Assembly: GCF_052857255.1 (NCBI RefSeq)
Contig: NC_135505.1
Span: 51,993,507 to 52,057,506, forward strand
DNA from: Amblyomma americanum
Lineage: Eukaryota; Arthropoda; Arachnida; Ixodida; Ixodidae
DNA: 64,000 nucleotides
Reading direction: 5' to 3'
The notes under the pieces are model-generated. The model saw only the letters and a program-made list of their open reading frames with translations, was not told the origin of the DNA and did no database searches. Position numbers and translations under genes: made by a program. Shown here one piece after another: positions 11,540-21,660 of the stretch (the first letter of the stretch is position 1; each line of letters starts with the position of its first letter).

Positions 11540-11727
11540 CTGTATTCGAGGGCTCCGGGTATTTTCTACAAAACCCGGGTTCTTTAAAGTGTACTGTCGT
11601 TGCACAGCACATAGGCATTAAATATTTCGGCTCCATCGAAATGCCACCGCAGCGGCCAGGATTGAAACTGCGTTTTCAGGTCAGCAGCCGAGCACCGAAA
11701 CTCAGCCTCCGCGGCGGCAATCACCTC
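11540..11727 (-). mobile_element. tRNA-derived SINE, degenerate
   Basis: Minus-strand SINE with the sequence TTTCGATGGAGCCGAAA and CACTTTAAAGAACCCGGG, a B-box-like segment around 11660 and a 5' head resembling GCCGCGGAGGCTGAG. Related to the copies at 16.07, 19.58 and 20.04 kb. Its sequence is worn and the edges are approximate. Confidence 0.6.
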
Positions 11728-12216
11728 TATGTTCATTTTCCAACGAAGGTGTTTCTAAATAACTATAGTCCAGCACAAAGAAAATTTGTGAACACTCCAA
11801 CTTTCAAAACTTGTAAGGAAGGTGATCATTAAAAGAAAGAAAAAATTTAAAGGACGTATTATTCCAAAAACGCATAAAATTGACGTACAACAAAGGACCA
11901 TTTTTTCAGAACAAGGAGAGTGGACGCACTTAGTTGCTCTCTTCTTACAGCGCCATATAAATATTTATCAGTGGACAACGCTTTCACCTTGATTAATTCT
12001 AATCAGGATTTAAAGAGAATTTAATACTGACAAGAGCTGCCAGTATTTCTTTTGGTATTAAGGATCTTTTTTATTCTTCACCCTACAACCCTATTTCTGA
12101 ATGCGCTGAACGTTCAATCGACAAAATATGGATCAGTGATTTCCAAAAAGCTGCCGGGAATAACATTAATATCGATCAATATCTTGGATCGGGATAGTTG
12201 GTGAATCATCAAGGAA

Positions 12217-12358
12217 AGTGGCAGAGTGAAGCGACAAGGACGAAATAGAGACACGAAAACACAGGACAAGCGCTGACAAGCGCTTAGTCCGCATTGAGTC
12301 AGCGGTTGCCCTCTGTTCTCGTGTTACTGTTTCGTCCTTATGGCTTCGCGCTGCCACT
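12217..12358. repeat. fold-back element 1 (about 60-bp inverted arms)
   Basis: AGTGGCAG... reads inward from both ends. The left arm AAGCGACAAGGACGAAATAG and onward pairs imperfectly with the complement of the right arm ending GCTTCGCGCTGCCACT. The centre holds GGACAAGCGCTGAC and GAGTCAGCGG, shared with fold-back 2. No ORF. It could fold as a long hairpin in RNA. Confidence 0.75.
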
Positions 12359-12359
12359 G

Positions 12360-13324
12360 CCGAGGCTCTAGTTTATTGCTTTTTTAAGAACATTTAGCTT
12401 TTTATATATTGTCAATCTGCATGAACCTCGAAAGCTCACTGCACTTCCAAAAATAATGTGTAGGCATTGAGACCTGCAAAGCCCCAGTCATTACTAACTT
12501 AGCACTTGCTCATTTTGATCGTGTTCTTTAGACCTCGCTCATGGAAAAGAATATTCTTTATTACTTCTGCATTGCGGATGACTGCTCAGTTGTTATAAAA
12601 TTTTAACAATGCGCCATTGAATGCGGAAGCAGAAAGTGACGATTGTGTTCCAAAATGTGATCAGCCCGCTGTAAATGGCCAAAATAGATTTTCAGATTTC
12701 CGGCTTCGTTTTAAAGGTGTTACTCTCTGATGGTGCTATGAACAGTGCGCCAACCAACCACTTCTGCCTTTTTACTCCGCACACTCAAAGCTTGTTAAAC
12801 AATCTATCGCCACCTTGTGCCTAAAGCTCGAGGCAAATCTTGGCAGCACTTTGTTCCAGATGCGCTCAACCATCAACCTGAAAGAATAATTAACGCTGGA
12901 TGCCTTTAGAATCTCATTTCTGTCGCAGATGGCCTTATAAAAAAGATGTTCACAAAGCTGGCAGATGTGAGGCCCGGTAACAGTGTAGGCCGAAGGTCGC
13001 TGTGAAGCCTTACGTTGACACATTATCGCATAATCTCGAGAAGGCGGCCTAGCGAAATAACGCGAAATTCGTGATCTCTCCTCCAAAAAGCTGTCAAAGC
13101 TCTGCCAAATTAAAAACCCAGCTGCATCCCTGCAACGTGACTGCAGCAGGAAGCACAGGCGGCCTTCTATTTGAATCACAGAAGTCATAGTAGATCAAGT
13201 TCGTTTAAGGTGCGGAAAATTGTAGGTTGACCAAACTGGAAGATGTGCTAACTGCAGGTTAAGGGAGCGCGCAGAGAATGTAAAAAATGTGCGTGCAGGA
13301 ACAGTGAAGCTTCGTAACTTCTTG
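12360..13324. other. anonymous sequence with one 138-codon ORF
   Basis: The minus-strand ORF 13188-12772 is open for 138 codons. It contains RPSAYTVTGPHICQLCEHLF and LMVERIWNKVLPRFASSF. I do not recognise it. It may be eroded transposon protein. Nothing else is seen before the LTR element. Confidence 0.35.
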
Positions 13325-13328
13325 CCCT

Positions 13329-13465
13329 TGTAAGCAAGACGACAGGCGTACGCGCGAGCCGCATGGCCATCGCCTGGTGCACGCTCCTGGCTGGACTAGC
13401 AGACCTAGGACTGCTGTTGGCCCTGCTCCCGTTAAGAAGCTTCACCGAATAAACCCCACTTTACA
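13329..13465 (+). repeat. 5' LTR of element A
   Basis: 137 bp, TGTAAGCAAG...CTTTACA, with AATAAA near its end (13448-13453). It pairs with 18631-18767. Confidence 0.88.
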
Positions 13466-13531
13466 TATGGTGCTGGTACCGAATAATAACCTGTCGCCCT
13501 AGAACTCCGCAGCCGGGTGCTACCCCCTACA

Positions 13532-14640
13532 ACAATGCCTTCGGATGCAAACCAGTAAGCCGCACAAGTGAGCCCGGCTGCCGTCGTCTGAGCTGGTTCT
13601 CTCTTCAAGAGAGACCCCGGTGTCTTCAGCGGCATGGACGACCATGATATTGAGCTTTGGCTCACATCGTATGAGCGGGCGAGCGCATACTGCAAGCGGG
13701 ACGCGGAAACCAAGCAGAACTATGTGATTTGCTATCTGACGGGCGTGGCGAATCTGTGGTATGGAAACCACGAGGCGGACACTACATCATGGCCCGTTTT
13801 CAAAACGAACTTCTCAGAGGTATTCGGCTTTCGGGCTGTCAGAAAACTCCGTGCCGAACAGCGCTTGCGTGAGTTGTCGCAGCAGGTAGGAGAGAACTTC
13901 ACGAGTTACATCGAAGATGTCGTCGATCTGTGCAATAGGGTGAACGCACAGATGACTGAAGCCAGCATGATCAGGCATAATCTCAAGAGCATTGGTGACG
14001 ACGCCTTTCAGATGTTGTTGACGCTAGACCTGTGCTTCGTTGCTGAAGTCGTCACCCTAAGTCAGAGCTTCGACGAACTACGCAAGCAGAGGGCTCTGGC
14101 ACACGAACACACCACGAACGTCGACTGGCTTCCTGGCCTGCGCGATGCAAGAGACCGGTCATCGTTCCTGCCGCTCATCAAGAGCTTCATCCGTGAAGGT
14201 GCTCGGCAGCTCTCGCTTATTTCCTGCCATCGAGAGCCATCACCACACATAACTCTGAATCGGAGGGACATCATTCAAGAACAGGTCGCTAAGGCTCTCC
14301 CGCTAGCCCCTCAGCACACACCTCTCGCGGCCCCGATGACATATGCGAACTTTGTTCCGCGACCTCGCCCACCTTGCTATGCTCCGCCTCCTGGTCCTGT
14401 TCCACAACCCGCTGCTTTTATTCCACCGTCTTCTCAACTGCGAACCTTCTGGGGCGCGCCTGATAATATTTGACCGCCTGGTCAAACGGTAAACTCCTGG
14501 CGCACGCCTGACAGCCGCCCGATCTGCAACTTCTGCGGCTTGTCAGGTCATGTGGCGTGGAATTGCCGTCGACGCATGAACGTCTCACGACCACCTCCTG
14601 AAGTTTCCGGTTACTGGTCCCTGCGTAAGTATTCACCTCC
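13532..14640 (+). pseudogene. gag of element A (capsid plus CCHC knuckle)
   Basis: A short ATG-led start at about 13532 is stopped after seven codons. The long open part is 13634-14473. It contains the capsid-like sequence WLTSYERASAYCKRDAE, YLTGVANLWYGNHEAD and RKLRAEQRLRELSQ. After a stop at 14471 the same protein continues with a nucleocapsid knuckle CNFCGLSGHVAWNC at about 14524-14565. Gag forms the cytoplasmic virus-like particle of the retrotransposon. Close parallels to element B gag show they belong to one lineage. Confidence 0.75.
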
Positions 14641-14829
14641 TTCTAGCTTCCCCTAAGCCGTTCTCTGTCTCCTGAGCGCACCGCCTTCTCTTGACGCAGT
14701 TCACCTTCTCCACGTCGGCGCTCCATCTCTCCGATGCGACGGTGTCCCTGGGCCGCTTAAGAAGTAATTTACGTGCCGTAGATCCTGAGGCGAGAACTGC
14801 GCAGTCGTGAACGTCCTCGTTTGTCTGCC

Positions 14830-17800
14830 GCTAATCTAACTGAAGTTTTTGTAGAGGGCATATCTGCGAAGACGCTTGTGCTGCGGTTTCTGTCATAGAT
14901 GCAGCGTTTTCCCGCTCTTTGCTGAAACTGAAGACGTGCCTTTCTGGCCTGTCATTACGAACTGGAAGCGCGCATCATCCAGCCATTAGCAGCGTGTACG
15001 GCTCTAGTAGTCACAGAAAGCGTTTTACATTTGGTCGAGTTCATCGTTCTACTATCAAGTTGTCATTCGATTATCTTGGGCTGGGACTTCCTATCGCTCC
15101 ACGACGTGGTCATCGACTGTGCTCGCGCTTATGTAGCGCTCTCTACGTAGCCGAATCCTGTACCAAAGACTGAAATTTGCGACGCCCCAGTTTCTGCCAA
15201 AGCTTTTGTCGCCGACAGTACCAACGTTTATTTGGGCTCTTCCATGATTGTGCCTCTCTCCTGTGACTGTGTTCGCGATGCCAGTGTCATCTCCACGCCG
15301 TCTCCTACTTTTATACGCCGTCACTGTCTGTCGCTGCCTTATGCCCTGCTCACTTTATGCGCTGGCCTCACCGCACTATGGGTCTTAAAACCCGTTATCA
15401 AGCCCCTTCGCTTTGAGCCACGGGGATTGCGTAGGAATTATATGCAGCTATTTATTGATCCTGTTTTCATCCACCCCGACGCTGCCGCAAACTCACCGCC
15501 GGTCGCCATGGACACCCTCAGCTCACCTACTCCTGCACCAGCCCCGTCGTCGACCGACCTAATCCGTCGCTCAATTGACGCCATTATTCCTCCAAATAAG
15601 CGAACCCAGCTTCTTGCGCTTCTTGAGAAGTTTCGCTCCTCCTTCGGTAACCGCCAACTTGTTTTCGGGCGCACGTCGACTGTCGAGAATAGCATTGACA
15701 CCGGCGCCCATGCCCCTCTGCGACAGCGCCAATATCGTGCTTCCTCCCCTGAACGACGAGTTATTGAAGAACAATTATGCACCAGGCTTCGGAGTGGCGT
15801 TATTCAGCCTTCCACCAGCGGCCCCTGGGCCTCCCCGGTTGTCCTCCTCAAGAAAAAGGATGGTTCCGTTTGATTTTGCGTCGATTACCGCCGCATTAAT
15901 AAGATCACACGCAAATGCTTCTACCCTCTGTCTCGTATTGATGACTCTCTGCACTGTGTACAAGGCGTGGTGCTAAGCAATTTTCTTTCCTTGATTTGCG
16001 CTTAATTTATTGGCAGGTCCCAATGGCAGTTGCAGATCGCGCCAAAACCGCGTTTGAGAACACTGATCCGGAGTTCCCGGGTTCGAACCCGACCGCGGCG
16101 GCTGCGTTTTTATGGAGGAAAAACGCTAAGGCGCCCGTGTGCTGTGCGATGTCAGTGCACGTTAAAGATCCCCAGGTGGTCGAAATTATTCCGGAGCCCT
16201 CCACTACGGACCTATTTGTTCCTCTCTTCTTTCACTCCCTCCTTTATCCCTTCCCTTACGGCGCGGTTCAGGTGTCCAACGATATATGAGACAGATACTG
16301 CGCCATTTCCTTTCCACCAAAAACCAATTATAATTATTATAACCCTGACGGCCTCTACGACTTTACCGTCAAGCCTTTCGGCCTCTGTAACGCTCCTGCT
16401 ACTTTCCAGCGAATGTTGGATGCTGTTTTGAGTGGCCTCAAGTTGAAGACAAGCCTGTGCTACCTGTAATATATAGTTATCTTTTCGACCGACTTGCAAA
16501 CGTATCAATCTCGCGTGAAGCACGTCTTGAAATGCCTCGCAAACGCAGGCCTGCGGCTGAACTTTAAAATATATGCACCTTTGCTGACCGGGAACTGACA
16601 ATTGTAGCAAACGTTGTGTCGAAAGACGGTGTACCCCTTGACTCCACGAAACTTCGTGCTATGACTGAGTTTCCCAAACCTTCCACCACTAGTAACTTAG
16701 CAGCTTCCTAGGGCTCCGCTCTTATTTTAGGCGTTTTATTCGCAACTTTTTCTCAATGGCTGACCCTTTGACTCAGCTGCTCAGAACCAATGTCGATTTT
16801 TCGGCTTGGTCACCCGCATGCAACGACGACTACAACTCCTTGCGTCGTCTCCTCGCGGCATCGCACATCTTTCTTCTCTTCGACCCGGCGGCCCCGACTG
16901 GAGTCCACACGGATGCCAGTGGTATTGGTCTCGGTGCAGTGCTCGCCGAGATAAAATATAGATTCGACGAATATGTCATTGAATATGCCAGCCGCACACT
17001 GACCAAGGCTAAGTCTCACCTCTCTGTGACTGAAAAAGAGTGTGTCGCCCTTGTGTGGGCATTAAGCAAATTTCACCCTTACGTGTAAGGCCTTCATTGC
17101 GACGGCGCTACGGATCATGACGCCATTTGTTGGCTTTCTTCACTGAAAGATCCTTCCGGCCACATTTCGTGAAGGGCCCTGTGTCTTCAAGAATGCAACA
17201 TCCGAGTCCTCTACCGGTCGGGCCGCAAGCATCAGGACGCCGACGCCTTGTCTCGCTCCCCGTTCCCCACCGAACTGGCCTGCCTGCGCAAAATCGAAGC
17301 CCCTGAGCCGTCTGTCATTATCAGTGACCTGCCTTCTGAACAGCGCAAGGATCCCTGTATTGGTACTCTTGTCAACTTTTTCTCCGACCAGTGAGCGGTT
17401 GCAACAGCCCGCGCGCTGCAGCCGTAAAGCTTCACATTTTGCTTTATTGCTGTAAGTATCAATCTAATCGACAAAAATGCCTCTTCGTCATTCCTCGCCA
17501 CCTGAGGTCCTATATCTGCTCATGTTTTCACGCTGACTTAAAATGCTGTCATGCGGGCCTTTTCAAGACTTGCACGCTCCTCCGTCTCCGCTACTACTGG
17601 CGCGGCATGTACAGTTTCGTTTTGAAACGCGTACGCTCGTGCCTCGACTGCCAACGCCGCAAGACACCCACTAACCTTACTGATTGCGAGCTGCAGCCTA
17701 TATCTTGTCCGCCTCGCCCTTTCCACAGCGTTGGCATTGATATATATGGGCCCCTCCCGTATATTGTGTCTGTCCAATGATGGGTCATTGTTGCCGTCGG

Positions 17801-18504
17801 TAACATCACGAGGTATGTTGAAACCGCCGCACTCTGCTGCCGCGGCACAGGATGTGGCATACTTTCTTCTGCTTCGGTTCATTATTCGACACGGTGCCCC
17901 TCTTGATCTCTTCAGCGACAGAGACCGCGTCTTCCTATCTGATGTCACCAAAGCTCTGACCGTGAGTGCAAGGTCATCCATCGGACTTGCATCGCTTAGC
18001 ACCCTCAGACCAATGGCCCCACTGAAAGCTTTAACCGCACTCTGGGGGACATGCTGGCTATGTACGTCTACTCGAAGCACACGAACTGGGACCTTATTCT
18101 CCCGTATATTACGTTCGCGTACAATACTCCTACGCTGAATACAACAATATTTTCTACTTTCTTCATCTTTTATGGTCCGACATCGTTCCGTTGCTATTCA
18201 TACTGTTCTCCCCTATCTTCCTGATACTCCTGAGCACACCACAGTTTCCGAAGCCGCCAGGCAGGCCGAAGATTGCCGCCAGATCGCCCGGTCGCTCACG
18301 ACAGCTACCCAGTACATTCAAAAAACACGCCACGATGAAGATAAAGCTCCACAGCATTTCTCGCCCGGCTCTCTTGTCTGGCTGTGGATACCTCCCCGTA
18401 CTCCGGGCCTCTCCCGGAAACTTCTCGCTAAATATGAAGGGTCCTATCGCATCTTGAAGCAAACATCTCCAGTCAACCATATTGTTGAGTCCCTCACATC
18501 GTGA
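14830..18504 (+). pseudogene. pol of element A (protease, RT, RNase H, integrase), broken
   Basis: In order: a protease remnant around 14845-14930 (VFVEGISAKTLV then a damaged DTGA site) and the RT N-terminus (15480-15873, ending KKDGSV then a TGA in place of an Arg codon). RT fingers follow to 16067, then the SINE insertion. RT resumes with [20 protein letters not shown] at about 16345, and the active-site region near 16460 is damaged. RNase H carries [16 protein letters not shown] (16908-16950). Integrase has the HHCC zinc region with YYWRGMYSFVLKRVRSCLDC (about 17590-17660) and a DIYGPLP catalytic-Asp strand near 17740. A GPY/F-like module lies at 18440-18500. Stops and shifts throughout make it non-functional. 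Confidence 0.8.
16068..16343 (+). mobile_element. tRNA-derived SINE, 5'-truncated, inside element A RT
   Basis: It begins within the tRNA-like head (CCGGAGTTCCCGGGTTCGAA with a good B box, A box absent). It then has the SINE body with GTGCACGTTAAAGATCCCC and ends in an ATT-rich tail (AATTATAATTATTATAA). The RT frame resumes immediately after it. Flanks AACACTGAT and AACCCTGAC look like a 9-bp target duplication with two changes. It post-dates element A. Confidence 0.8.
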
Positions 18505-18630
18505 CCCTATCTCCGACGCCGCGGCCGTGATACTGTGCATATCCTGCGCCTCCAGACATACTATTACCCCGCTGTCTTCTCCGCCCCTTAAGTCGCCAGG
18601 GTGATGGCTTCTCATCAGTCCAAGAACGAT

Positions 18631-18767
18631 TGTAAGGAATAGGACGGGCGTACGTGCGAGCCGCACGGCCATCGCCTTGTGCACGCTCCTGGCGGGACCA
18701 GCTGGTCTTGGATTGCTGTTGGTCCTGCTCCCGTTACGAAGCTTCCCCGAATAAACTCCACCTTGCA
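18631..18767 (+). repeat. 3' LTR of element A
   Basis: 137 bp, TGTAAGGAATAG...CCTTGCA. No clear polypurine tract survives just upstream. Confidence 0.88.
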
Positions 18768-18771
18768 CCCT

Positions 18772-19310
18772 ACATGTTCTATCTATTTTGTAGCCTCGCC
18801 AGCTGTGTGTTTGAGACCGTCATTATATTCATCGGTCATCTGTTCGTTCAGCAACCCTAATGGTTGCTCGGGCAGCTCAAGCGCGGAGGATCGCTACGAT
18901 GCGTCAAACACCAGAACAAGCGACAGACATTGAGCGCGCTGCCCTGTGATAAAAAAAAAGCTGCTAAATGCGGCGGCACCTAAAACACCAAAAGCGACGA
19001 AGGCAGCCGTGAGTGGTCTCCAGCTTAGAAAATCAGGGATAGTCGCGGCCTGTCTGAAGACATGAATGCAGCCAGTGACACCATGTCCGTTGTCCAGCTC
19101 CAAGAACACGAATGTGTGAGAGCAGGGCACGATCAGCATCCAGATGGCTTGAGCCGTACCCGAGTGCGGGTAGCACCATCTACGAGGCGTGCATGAAGCG
19201 CTCCACCATTCTTGCAGCGCTTTCATGCTTACTACTACCGACGACGAGAGCGACTATCAGCATTCCAAACAAAACGACACTAGATTTTTTTACTAGTAGT
19301 GGATTCTTAC
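18772..19310. other. anonymous sequence
   Basis: GC-moderate sequence with only short ORFs. No recognised feature. Confidence 0.4.
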
Positions 19311-19319
19311 AACAGCGTC

Positions 19320-19382
19320 AGAGTTGAAACCTAGTGCCTCAGGTACCCGAGGCGATTGCTTTACCTCTACGCCACCAGCGCA
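19320..19382 (-). mobile_element. tRNA-like SINE head
   Basis: The minus strand reads GCGCTGGTGGCGTAGAGGTA (A-box like TGGCGTAGAGG) and ends near GGTTTCAACTC (B-box like), spaced as in a tRNA. No anticodon arm that would make a real tRNA can be built with confidence, so a SINE head is preferred. Confidence 0.45.
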
Positions 19383-19574
19383 TCTGAAAGACTTCAGTCC
19401 GTAAATACATCAGTGCATTAAATAAACAATTGTTAGCTGCCCAAACGATTGAAAAACTAATAGTGCCGGTGTCCGCCCCGAGAGCACTGTACTATTGTCG
19501 AGAAGTGCATGATTTTTTTCTCGTTATGTAAATATGAGTGATTTTTGTGAGAAAAACCTGACGCAGAAACTATC

Positions 19575-19843
19575 TCACTTTTCGGTGGGTACCTCGATCA
19601 TGCCGTAAGGAAAGAACGGAAGATGCGAGCGAAAGAAGAAAGAGAGAATGTGGTCTCATAGTGAAGGGCTCCGGAACAATTTCGACCTCCTGGGCATCTT
19701 TAACGTGCACTGAGGTCACACAGGACGTGGGCGCCAATGTGTTTTTCGGCTCCATCGAAACGCGACCGGCGCGGTCATGTTTGAACCCCAGTACTCCGGC
19801 AGAGTAGACGAGTGCCTTAACCACCGAGCCACCGCGGCGGGCT
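19575..19843 (-). mobile_element. tRNA-derived SINE, near full length
   Basis: The minus strand starts CCCGCCGCGGTGGCTCGGTG, with A box TGGCTCGGTGG and B box GGTTCAAAC. It continues with the body containing GTGCACGTTAAAGATGCCC and CCGGAGCCCTTCACTATGAG. Same family as the copy at 16.07 kb but with its head. Confidence 0.8.
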
Positions 19844-20039
19844 TGTCTTGCAACCTCCTTCTTCGCTCACCACTAAGCTCCACCAAAGAAGTAGCCGAAA
19901 GGAATTGTAAGACATTTTATATCCCATTCCTCGGCTCCTATTACTGCTGAATCTCGCATGGAATTTCGCATAGTGTGCCAGGGCCGTTTTCTTCACCCCC
20001 CTCGTCATCTGGTTATCCGCCACACTCTTCACGGTTGGA

Positions 20040-20290
20040 GCACCTACCGCAGTGGCTTTGAGCCTACTGAGGTGGAGTACGCGGCTCCGGACCTGGTATT
20101 TGCTGTAGCGTTTCGATGGAGGCGAAACGCAAACTCCGTCCGTGTGCTGTGAGATGCCACTGCACGTTAAAGATACCCAGGCGGTTCACTTTCGGCCGCT
20201 TCACCTTCGTCACTGCGAGGTTCAAGTGTCCACCAAAACGTGAGGCTGATACTGCACCTTATCTTTCTTCAGAACCAATTTTTAAGGTTG
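20040..20290 (+). mobile_element. tRNA-derived SINE, degenerate
   Basis: Plus-strand SINE with CCTACCGCAGTGGCTTTGAG (altered A box), TTTCGATGGAGGCGAAAC, GCACGTTAAAGATACCCAGG and an AACCAATTTTTAAGG tail. The B box is eroded. Confidence 0.7.
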
Positions 20291-20421
20291 CAGCGATACT
20301 AAGAAACACTTTGTGAATAAAATTTTGCCTTAAACGGCAGCTGAAACTTCCCGAATATAAAGCACAAATCATTGAACACTTAACAGTAAATCTTGCTGGG
20401 CTAGTTGGTATAACATCGTGC

Positions 20422-20560
20422 AACAGAAGTAAAAACAGCGCTAATTTTTACACAAACACACCGAAAGACCAGACAGGACGGGCATAGTTGGAGTCAGCGC
20501 CCGTCCTGTCTGGTCTTTCCGTGTGTTTGTGTAAAAATTAGCGCTGTTTTTACTTCTGTT
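20422..20560. repeat. fold-back element 2 (62-bp arms, 15-nt loop)
   Basis: Arms 20422-20483 and 20499-20560 are reverse complements with a single mismatch. The loop is ATAGTTGGAGTCAGC. Read on the minus strand the centre is GGACGGGCGCTGACTCCAAC, close to that of fold-back 1. No ORF. It lies in the putative SLC5 intron about 220 bp from an exon. Confidence 0.92.
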
Positions 20561-20782
20561 ACGCATTTAACACTGTAAAGCATTTGTACATACTGAGCAT
20601 TTTTAAACAAACGCAGCTTCCTTAAATGAGCTCAAAGCATTTCGGCTATAAGGCGCCGCCTGCCGGATATGTCTGTTTTGAGGCAACTTTAAGCGTAAAT
20701 GAGTTCTCGCCATTTATGTCGCCCATCTGCGTAACCAAATGGAAAGTGGCTAAAAACTGAGCAGCCTTCTTCGCCGAAACAG

Positions 20783-20932
20783 AAGTCATTCAGGTTAGTG
20801 CCCGTCATCGATCTCAACGGAGGGGTGACGAAGTTGGAGTCATAGATGACCTTCGAAATGACGACCAGGGTTGACAGGACCAATGACGAAAGCTTGAGCG
20901 CAGTCCGCCCACACGACTCCGCGCAGATCGCC
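20783..20932 (-). pseudogene. SLC5-like sodium:solute symporter, exon with TM5 region
   Basis: After a candidate acceptor (...TTCCACGAAG|GGC), the minus strand reads GDLRGVVWADCAQA, the signature of SLC5 proteins at the cytoplasmic end of TM4-5 (family form GGxxxVxWTDxxQ). A one-base frame change follows, then LVLSTLVVISKVIYDSNF and TPPLRSMTGTNLNDF, the next helix and loop. The frame break and the lack of a clear donor after NDF indicate decay. The order fits: the 23.4-kb block encodes the residues just before, and the 8.0-kb block the residues just after. Confidence 0.55.
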
Positions 20933-20939
20933 CTTCGTG

Positions 20940-21590
20940 GAAATTAGAAGCATGGTTGGGTGCGGAAAAAATAAATGTGCTTACTCATCAACAGCTGTCA
21001 TTCCTTTCTTGGTGTATTATATCAGGTACGCATCATAGCTCCTAGCGGAGAAATTACGGCAGTAAAATACGCAGCACACAACTTCAAAATGGTATTAACA
21101 ATGAGCACAGTAATTCTCCAATTCGACAATTGCAATTGGTTCAAACCAGACGTGGAATGCCTCTATCATTACGATGCACACTAGCGAGTAAGAAAATGAG
21201 CCGACGCAGAGGCAGCGATTGAATATCGAGCGTTAACACTACCAGCATATGTCACCGGTTCTAATCCCTGCCTGCAGCTTGACGTTAACTTAACTAGGCA
21301 GGTTACGCTGCGCGAAGCGCGAAATCGTATGCGACGATACCGAAGACTGTGACAAACGGTTTAGCCGCAAACTACTTATGAAGATTCGTAATGGCGTGGA
21401 ATTAAGGGTACATAGGTCGCCGTTTCAAATTCCTGCCATGATCTAGGCTCTAACTTAACTAGTAAATTTATGCCGCACAATACGCTGAACCGTATCGCTC
21501 CATCTGGAACATTTAGCGACAAATGGTTCACCCACAAGTTTTACACGTATGTTGGGACCAAGTGGCCCGACACTGATATCTGCTAGACAA

Positions 21591-21592
<2 letters not shown>
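20940..21592. other. anonymous intron-like sequence
   Basis: Nothing recognised apart from short chance ORFs. Confidence 0.4.

Positions 21593-21660
<68 letters not shown>
21593..21660. repeat. (AT)n microsatellite
   Basis: About 34 AT units with one G near the right end. The minus-strand Ile/Tyr-rich ORF across it is an artefact. Confidence 0.97.

Larger units (their letters stand above)
13329..18767 (+). mobile_element. Ty3/gypsy LTR retrotransposon A, old and decayed
   Basis: A 5439-bp element with two 137-bp direct repeats beginning TGTAA and ending CA, flanked by the 4-bp duplication CCCT (13325-13328 and 18768-18771). Internally gag, zinc knuckle, protease remnant, RT, RNase H and integrase follow in the normal Ty3/gypsy order. 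Many stops and frameshifts break them, and a SINE is inserted in RT. I count about 20 differences between the LTRs (about 15%), so it is much older than element B at 43.8 kb, to whose proteins it is clearly related. It lies within a putative SLC5 intron, antisense to it. Confidence 0.9.

Noticed and set aside
16075..16110. Good RNA polymerase III B box, possible tRNA gene
   Set aside because: No A box or foldable cloverleaf upstream, and a SINE body follows. Treated as a SINE.
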